From Acephala macrosclerotiorum (Eukaryota; Ascomycota; Leotiomycetes; Helotiales; Mollisiaceae), in the NCBI GenBank assembly GCA_014904845.1, contig MU119242.1:266160-330159 (forward strand): 64,000 nucleotides of DNA. Reading direction: 5' to 3'. Both the position numbers and the translations under genes were made by a program. Every line of letters begins with the position of its first letter. Position 1 is the first letter of the stretch. The notes beneath the pieces were generated by a model that did no database searches, had not been told where the DNA came from, and saw only the letters and a program-made list of their open reading frames with translations. Positions 57,399 through 64,000 of the stretch are shown piece after piece.

Positions 57399-58317
57399 GT
57401 TTCTGCACCTTTCCACCATGATCCTAGTATCAATCTCGGCCTTTCCACATTGTAAAGACCCAGACCTCAAGATAAGGCCATTTTGGCTCTGTTGTGAGTC
57501 TGCCTGGGTGCCTCGCTGAAGTGGACTGTGCTCGACACGACTCAAGACTTTATTCACGTCGGCTATCACCTTCACCGCCATTTCTAGTTCTTCATTTCAC
57601 CTGTTTAGAACATTTACCATATTTCCAGTACTATTAATGAGAGAATCTGGTCGTATATAATGTATTATAGGTGGTCGAGCTAGGGGTTAATATTAACTCT
57701 CATATAACCGAGAGGCTCCGAATTCCCAAAACGCTCACCGATCCTCCCCTGCATACCCCTCAAGCCAGAAACATTTTAGTTCCCGAGCCGTAATCTCGGT
57801 GCGAGCAGGTACCTCCAGTGGATCCGTGCTCAGCGGCTCGGAAGGCTGGCCACGGTAATCCTTGAAGTACCTAAAGTCTCTCGTCATGTCCCCCGCCCGA
57901 GACAAGGCAGCCAACGCCCCACAGAATTTGATACAACCATGAACGAAAAACGGCACAAGCACAGTCCTTAATCGTTAACTTGAAACAGGACCTGATCTTG
58001 ACGGAAGGGAAGCGCCTGGTAAGGCGAGGAGCCGCGAGGCTGAGTCTCCATCAAACGACAAGGTCAAAGATCTCTGGGCGTCAAATCATCTCGAGTTATC
58101 CCATGATAGAAGAATTCTTCAGCCTGGTAAAATGAACTAAATCGACAGGAAAATGCCCGACTAAATACTAAACGGAGGTTGAAGTCCATCAAGGCAACGG
58201 GCAATCTTGAACTTTCAACAATTAATACCGACAATATCCAGCCGACATCGCAGCCTTACCCCTCCACACCAATTCCCAATCTAAGTTGGCCAACCAGGGG
58301 CTGCAGGAATGCGTTTA
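57399..58317. other. Spacer with possible decayed pieces
   Basis: Minus-strand frames at 57399-57581 (MAVKVIADVNKVLSRVEHSP, running into the inverted-repeat element) and 57735-57962 (RGQPSEPLSTDPLEVPARTE) are protein-like, but no family or gene structure can be assigned. Confidence 0.3.
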
Positions 58318-58505
58318 ATACCCCTATATTTTTGAACCATAATATATTATATTTGTAAGGACTATTTTCATATAAACGAAAAATATTATTATATATTATT
58401 TCTTTTCTAAATTAAAAGAACATAATTATATTAAATATAATACTATGCAATTTTCAAATTTTTCTATTAAAAGACTATAAAATGTTAATTAATTCTATTT
58501 TTGGT
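58318..58505. repeat. AT-rich RIP-like patch
   Basis: About 190 bases of mostly A and T without frames, similar to 56656-56842. Confidence 0.6.
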
Positions 58506-59949
58506 ATCGAACAAATTCCTGAGGCCCCTGGTAGCCCTTTAACGAAGAAAGCCTCGACTGCGTTCTTTTGTTTCAGAACATTCACTATTGGGTGAAACAT
58601 CCGTCTAAGCGCTTGCAGATCTGCAGAGGCATTATGTCAAGAGTGCTCAAGGTATCCCCCTCACTATCCCGCGACATCAGCGCCTTGACATTCTCATTGC
58701 TGCTTTAAAATTGTCAAAAACGAGGCAAGCAAAAACGAGGCAACCGAGCTAATGTACGTTCCTCGCCTCACTTTCTCTGATCGAATGTTCTGATATACCT
58801 TTTTCCAGACACAGAAGCGTTTCTAGTTGCTCTAGAGAATCGGCATGCATATACCTGCAAATGTAGAGCTAAGCCGGCGGAAAAGCAAGTTTCTACCCGC
58901 GTCCAACGGCAATCTCTTATCTCTCTGCACATCGCTCAACTCGGGCTGGCCCAACGCCACCCACATTATTTAGGGGCCGGAAGAGACTATAAGTAGAGTC
59001 TTCTTGGGCCCCAAAAGTGCAAATATTTCGGTGCATGCAAAACTATGTGTTGTCACAGCCAAATTCTGCACGGAGATGAATGTTCGGGCGACCCCACTCT
59101 CGATTGCTGCGAGTGAGGGGCAGGTGCATTTTCAAAATCAGGCTGTCGTCAATCTGAGCCGAGGAAAAATGCCTTACTACCCACACCTTTTGTTACTTTT
59201 GACGAATCAGGACTTTTATTCTGCGCTTGATTGCTTTTGGTAAATGCTCTTTTAGGGGAGGGTGACGGGAGAAATCTTTCAATTGGGTGTCACATTTCCT
59301 TATTCTTCTTCGTCATCTGCTTGAAAGTTAACTGCAGCGAGGCAACATGGGGCAGAAAATTGTCAAGCGTCAGACCACAGCCGCGTCGGTAACTTGTGGC
59401 TAAACTGGGCCAGATCTGAAATCGAAGAATGTTTCAAGAGCTATACCTATTCTTTTAAAATACAGGGGTTCTAGGGAATCTACGAAGCGAGAGAAAGGGG
59501 AGTCTTGTACAACGTGTCACACGCACGAAGCAGAGGCTGAGTCGATTCTCCATCTTGTGGAGCTTTGGAACAATTACCTTCTTGATTAGAAGATGGGCTT
59601 TAAAAAAGACAAGGCAAAAATTTGCCTTATTATTTAAGTGGACGGGGTCACAATGGAAACTTGCTCATCTCAAGTTTCTCAAGCCCACGAATTTGTTGTT
59701 CTCGTGAACTGGGCGCAGAAGCCTAGTCTTCGTCAGAAGTCTAAGTCATTTCGATGATAAATGTAGTAGGGCTGAGAGATGCCTCGCTCTCGGTTTTTGT
59801 TCTATGTCCGTCGGATGTCCGGCAGGCTCTGAGGCTTTGAAATCAACTGACAGAGAGCCTTTCGAGTACACTCCTGGAGGGGGGATTTCTGAGTAATTAC
59901 GAAGAACCGATCCTCGTCCAGGTTACGCCAAAATCTTCGTGTCTAGTCC
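58506..59949. other. Spacer, no gene supported
   Basis: About 1.4 kb. A tandem pair of AAAAACGAGGCAA is found at about 58717-58746. The frame at 59004-59243 has no motif. Confidence 0.35.
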
Positions 59950-60699
59950 GCCCTCCCTCGACACTCGAAGCAAAGCTCTGCAACAAAATATTGAAGCATT
60001 AGTTCGCTCTTCCATTTTCATTTCATTGTCTTGCTTCATGCTAGTCGAAGTGAGTCCCTCCAGTCATCAAATCAAACAGAGAACCTGCCATTACTCTCTT
60101 GCTATGCTGGAAAGTTGCTAAAAGTCTAATAGGAGAACAACTTGTTTCATCACTGCCCCGCAATCCTGAAGGTTTCTGGCCAAACGAACAGGATACCAGC
60201 GACGCATATAGCAAGTATTACATACAATGGCTACATTCGATCAGAGAAAGCTTGCGTTCCAAGATTAAAGCTGTCGGTCGTCCATCACAAGCGAAAATCC
60301 TCATATTCGATGATGTTCGGGTAGCAGTGAGAATTCGTCATGGATTCCCTCCTAGAACTTCAAGATCTGAGCCTTCATAACGCTTTCTATGTCTTTTCTG
60401 GAATACCTTCCGACCAAGGACATCTCTTCTCAAAATGCATACTGGCTAATTCGTTTACAAAATCTACTGCTAACTTACCCCGCCTCTGTCTTCGTCTACG
60501 CAAATGTTGCCCTCGAACTTGGGGAGATATATCATCTGAAGGGTAGAATTCACCTCAGAAGCTCATATTCTCGAATGCTGAAGCTCCATAGAATCTCCAT
60601 TTTGAACATACTGCACGTTGCCTCGAAACGAGCATCGGCCTTACAGCGTCCATGCCCCTGTGTCATTCAGCCGAAATGCGAATGTCAAGCCGTCATGGG
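59950..60699 (+). pseudogene. Decayed coding fragments, orientation uncertain
   Basis: A plus-strand frame at 60099-60380 (VAKSLIGEQLVSSLPRNPEG, FWPNEQDTSDAYSKYYIQWL, IRESLRSKIKAVGRPSQAKI) looks protein-coding but has no proper start. A second frame at 60389-60699 continues to the hAT-like element. On the minus strand, the sequence on both sides of that element also gives a protein-like frame with two stops. No family recognised. Confidence 0.3.
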
Positions 60700-61091
60700 C
60701 AGGGTTGGCAACTCCGAGTTGAACTCGAATCAGACTCGGGTCTTAACTCGCCAAGTTCGAGTTCGAGTTAGAAAAATGCCCGGCTTGAAAAGTTTGAGTT
60801 AAACTCACGAGTTTGCTATTATAACATATCTTCATTTTTAAGTAATATTTTTATAAGATAATCAAAATCAAAATCAAAATCTTAAGATTTTTTTTTAGTT
60901 TTTAAATTCACTTTCTAAAAGAAAGCTTAATTTAAAATAATATAAGAGAAACGTGATCGACTCGAGTCAACTCGGCATAAAACTTGGACTTAGAATAAGA
61001 TACTCGAGTTAAGAGATATTTGCCGAAGTCCGAGTTCGAGTTGCTAGAAAATGGCTTAAAACTCGACTCCACTCGGACTTGCCTAACCCTG
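60700..61091. mobile_element. hAT-like MITE with 8-bp target site duplication
   Basis: The ends are CAGGGTTGGCAACTCCGAGT on the left and, on the reverse strand, CAGGGTTAGGCAAGTCCGAG on the right. They are flanked by an exact 8-bp direct repeat GTCATGGG (60692-60699 and 61092-61099). CAGGG-type ends plus 8-bp duplications are hallmarks of hAT transposons. The 392-bp interior has many ACTCGAG/GAGTTCGAG words in inverted orientation, an AT-rich centre and no transposase, so the element is non-autonomous. It inserted in a sequence that reads as protein across the junction when the element and one duplication copy are ignored. Confidence 0.85.
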
Positions 61092-61099
61092 GTCATGGG

Positions 61100-62153
61100 A
61101 TTTCCAGTCCCTCCGATAAATTGCGTAAGATTCAAATGTGGCGTTCCGAACGGTTCGTTGAAGTTCAATGATAGGCTAGGAAGCATCATCGCCAATGTGG
61201 AAGTAAGCTCGGCGTCCGATTCTGGCAGGAGAAAAACGAGGTGGCTTAGACCAGGTGCGGGTCATGACCGATACGATAGAAGACTTTCAAACACGGTTGG
61301 GTGTCCCACGCCGAGTTGTGCTGATTTTGAGGCAACCTGTGAATCGGTGAAGTTGGTCAGCAGCGAGCAGCCCTCATAGTCTTCCTCTCGTAATGGAGCT
61401 GAATTTAAACAATTGAAATACGTGGGATCGATTTGTGGGGGTTTGAATGCCCCGCGTGCGAGGTTGGGGTGGAGAATGGCGTTCAAAGCTATGTTCAAGT
61501 AAAACTTGAACAACAACTTCCTAAGAGGGGAGATTTCGGAGAGCACCAGAAGATGCTCCCAAGCTTGGCATAGTTTTGAGATCACTTGAGAATGCAAAAC
61601 TGTTGTGAGGAGCAGGTTTCTGCGTCATCTTCAGGAACTTGCTCAGCAACTGAGCTCGCCTCAACGTGGCGCTTGGAGGTGATTCGCGGAATGGAAGATG
61701 AGCAATTCCTTGATAAGATTATGTGTGAAGGCTGGAGACTTTCCCGTTCAGCCCTACAGTTCTAGGTGCCTTGTGTCCATGAATGTGCTTACTCCTGGAG
61801 CAATTCATCAACAGTTAGTCGAACGAGGGATTGAGGCGTGGATTCCCATACATGCCATAGCAAAGACTGTCTCTTTAGTTTGAAGATGCATCCAAAACCA
61901 GTAAGTGCGTCGCAGTACTCCAGCTCGTTTCGCAGTGGTAATAATTTCCTCGGTGGTTGAATTTGAAGGCTGGATATCTCTTGGAACGATCAAGGCATCG
62001 AGGCCGATGAGGGAGACCGCAAACTGTCAACCACGCAGAAAAGGGATCATACTCCAGAAATCAGCATTATCTCATGTTCTGGTTACTGCGGCTGGAATCG
62101 ATGTCTGCTTTGTTGTTTTTCGGTTATCGAGTTTGGCATCATCTATGGCAGGC
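61100..62153. other. Decayed coding pieces, orientation uncertain
   Basis: Just right of the hAT-like element the minus strand reads GRRAYFHIGDDAS, TAG, PIIELQRTVRNATFESYAIY and RRDWKSHDGLTFAFRLNDTG across the insertion point. Further up, a minus-strand frame at 61262-61597 (EHLLVLSEISPLRKLLFKFY) may belong to the same old gene. Plus-strand frames overlap all of this. No family recognised. Confidence 0.3.
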
Positions 62154-62280
62154 GATCAAGCTGGTACGGCCACGAGCCGAGAACAGACGATATATCGCTC
62201 AGCCAGTCAAACTTCTCGAATGAGTCTTATCGCTGATGAGTGAAGGACTCGATGCTCTGCATTATCCACTTCGAGCCATC
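62154..62280 (+). repeat. Dispersed repeat, copy 2
   Basis: Partner of 50074-50197, same orientation, about 12 kb away. It has one extra A in the GTCAA run and several transition changes. Its frame MAGDQAGTATSREQTIYR differs in phase from copy 1. Confidence 0.8.
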
Positions 62281-62639
62281 CTCATCTCCATTTACTTCAC
62301 CAACGCTGAAGGTTGACCCGCTCTCTGAAGGAAGAAATAATTAGATGCCCAGAACCGCATCGACGAGCTGGTGCTAATGGTGCTAATTTTGCAAGGGTTT
62401 TATAAGAGTTTTAAAAAAGTGATTTTGCGTTGACCCGAAGCCCAACCGCTTCGCTGCGATTCGATTTTGCTACTGCATCACACCAAAATATTGCTTAAAT
62501 ATTAATATGCCCATTCCCCGCTGCTTCATATTTTCATTTTCCTTCCGTGTATACTTTGAGTAATTTGATCCGGCTATTTTATCAATTGCTTTCCATTGGC
62601 ATCAGATTGAGACTTTCAAACCTGTGCGCTCCATTTTTC
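62281..62639. other. Transition into the AT-rich isochore
   Basis: About 360 bases of mixed composition with stops in all frames. No gene seen. Confidence 0.4.
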
Positions 62640-64000
62640 ACCCTACGACAATATTAAGTTTATATATATCACTTTTTATCGATTTATATCGATAATTAAT
62701 CGATAAAAATAGAAATAATTTTATAATCAAGTTTCGAAGCGTATTTAAAAATGGAAAAAAAATTGATATTTATCAATAAGAAATCGATAACAAAAAAATT
62801 ATACAAAATATAATAAAAATCGAAAATAAATATCGATTAAAAATCGATATATTTTATTTACTTTAAAAAGAACTTTCAATAAAACTTTAAAAACTATATT
62901 AAAAACTTCGTAAATATCGATCGCGTTAATAAAAATCGTTTAAAAATATATATATATAAAATTTTAAAACTTTAAAATTTTTAAAATTTTTTAAAATTTT
63001 ATATTTTGTTAATTATCGTTCGAGTTTTTAATATAACAATTGTACGAATTATCGACGCAATTTTTTTTCTCGTTTATTATCGAATTTTAATAAATTTCAT
63101 TTTTTTTATAATTATAAAATTAAAACTTTTTTAAAGTTTTCAATTTAATAATAATTCAAAAAGTATTAATTTTAATTTATTAATTATTATTTATTAAATT
63201 TTAAACTCGTATAAACTTTTTCAATTATAAATTTTTTTTTATAAAATATTTATTTTTTAACAATTATCAAAACAAACGATTATATTATCGTTATATTTAA
63301 TCGATGTATTTTTCAAATAAATATTTTATTTTAATATAAAAATTATAATTAAATTCGATCTATTGAATCTCGTAAAATAATTTATAAATAATACAATTAT
63401 TTAATTCGAATTTCATAGTATTTTTATTTAAATTAATTAAAATATTTATTAAAAAATTAATATAATAATCTTACGATTATATAATTAATTCAATATACGA
63501 AATACGTTATAATTATTAAAATTGTTTAACGAGAATAGTATTTATAAAGTTTATATTTTTTTAAAATAAATTTTATATTTGATTATTTGTATTAATAATT
63601 TATTTTTAATAAAATTTAAATCGTAAAAATCGTAAAAATAATAAATAATAATAAAATTAATAAAATTATAAATAATAAAAATATTAAAACGTTAAAAAAA
63701 AATTTAAAAACTAATAATTAATATAATTTTTTATTAAATAAAATAAAATTAATTTAATTTAAACGAATAAAATTTTTCGTTTATTTTATTATTTTAACGT
63801 TTTTTTATTAATTTTAATAATAATATTATTATTTTCAATTAAATAATTAAAATGAAATAATAAAAAAATATTAATTAAATCGAATTAATATTAAAAACAA
63901 ATTATTTTTATTTATAAATCGAATAATTAAATTATTTTATTAAATATATTTTATATATTAATTTTTAAATATTTAAAATAAATTAAAAAATTAATAAAAT
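62640..64000. repeat. AT-rich isochore, RIP-like, continues past the window
   Basis: The base composition drops abruptly to almost only A and T. There are no open frames. A large share of the few C and G occur as CpG. This is the usual look of RIP-saturated transposon DNA in fungi with bimodal genomes. The original elements cannot be recognised. Confidence 0.85.

Noticed and set aside
60389..61379. Plus-strand frame that becomes continuous when the hAT-like element is removed
   Set aside because: It is open, but the minus strand over the same bases looks more protein-like despite two stops. I could not decide, so no gene was called on either strand.

Overview
The window is nuclear DNA of a filamentous ascomycete (Pezizomycotina). 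The evidence is short introns (about 45-100 bp, one of 209 bp) with CTRAC/CTAAC branch sites, genes on both strands with long spacers, fungal-only protein families (CFEM cell-wall protein, Est1-type protein, ZGRF1-like DUF2439 protein), and very AT-rich blocks with a mutation pattern expected of RIP (repeat-induced point mutation). A Leotiomycetes/Helotiales origin is my best guess from the flavour of the proteins; it is inference and not proven.

Layout. Positions 1-14,000 are housekeeping-like: the N-terminal end of an unknown protein (1-369, -), a conserved fungal Cys-motif protein (2172-4102, -), an Mte1/Dbl2/ZGRF1-like DNA-repair protein (5144-7783, -), an Rvs167-type BAR-SH3 protein (8494-9989, +) and a large GPI-anchored CFEM wall protein (11259-13556, -). 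A 3.4 kb stretch without a convincing gene follows. From 17 to 28.6 kb most genes are broken: a GNAT acetyltransferase with two indels, an unknown gene, an acyl-CoA synthetase, a decayed exon, and an almost perfect NRPS-like adenylate-forming reductase (A-T-R) interrupted by two in-frame TAG codons. One intact DJ-1/PfpI protein (22925-23614) sits among them. This may be a decaying metabolic cluster.

From 30 to 46 kb there are intact genes for a HIT protein (30117-30823), a basic hypothetical protein (33076-33984), a Ser/Thr kinase (40457-41705) and an Est1/SMG7-type protein (43123-45663). Among them lies a six-exon zinc-cluster-like gene (36398-39292) that carries one TAG and an apparent 1-bp deletion at a zinc ligand. 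A strongly AT-rich block sits at 41.8-42.5 kb.

From 46 kb to the end is a gene graveyard running into an AT-rich isochore (62.64-64 kb). It holds decayed coding pieces, a repeat pair 12 kb apart, an inverted-repeat element with TA duplication (56965-57396), a hAT-like MITE with an 8-bp target duplication (60700-61091), and only one intact gene, a secreted amidase (54619-56624).

Common thread: the premature stops are mostly TAG or TAA, as expected when CAR or TGG codons suffer C:G to T:A changes. That fits RIP acting on, or leaking from, repeats near the isochores. I saw no RNA genes, CRISPR arrays or bacterial-type operons. I did not find a clearly new defence or biosynthetic system; the reductase cluster and the two non-autonomous elements are the best leads. 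Splice sites were placed by eye.
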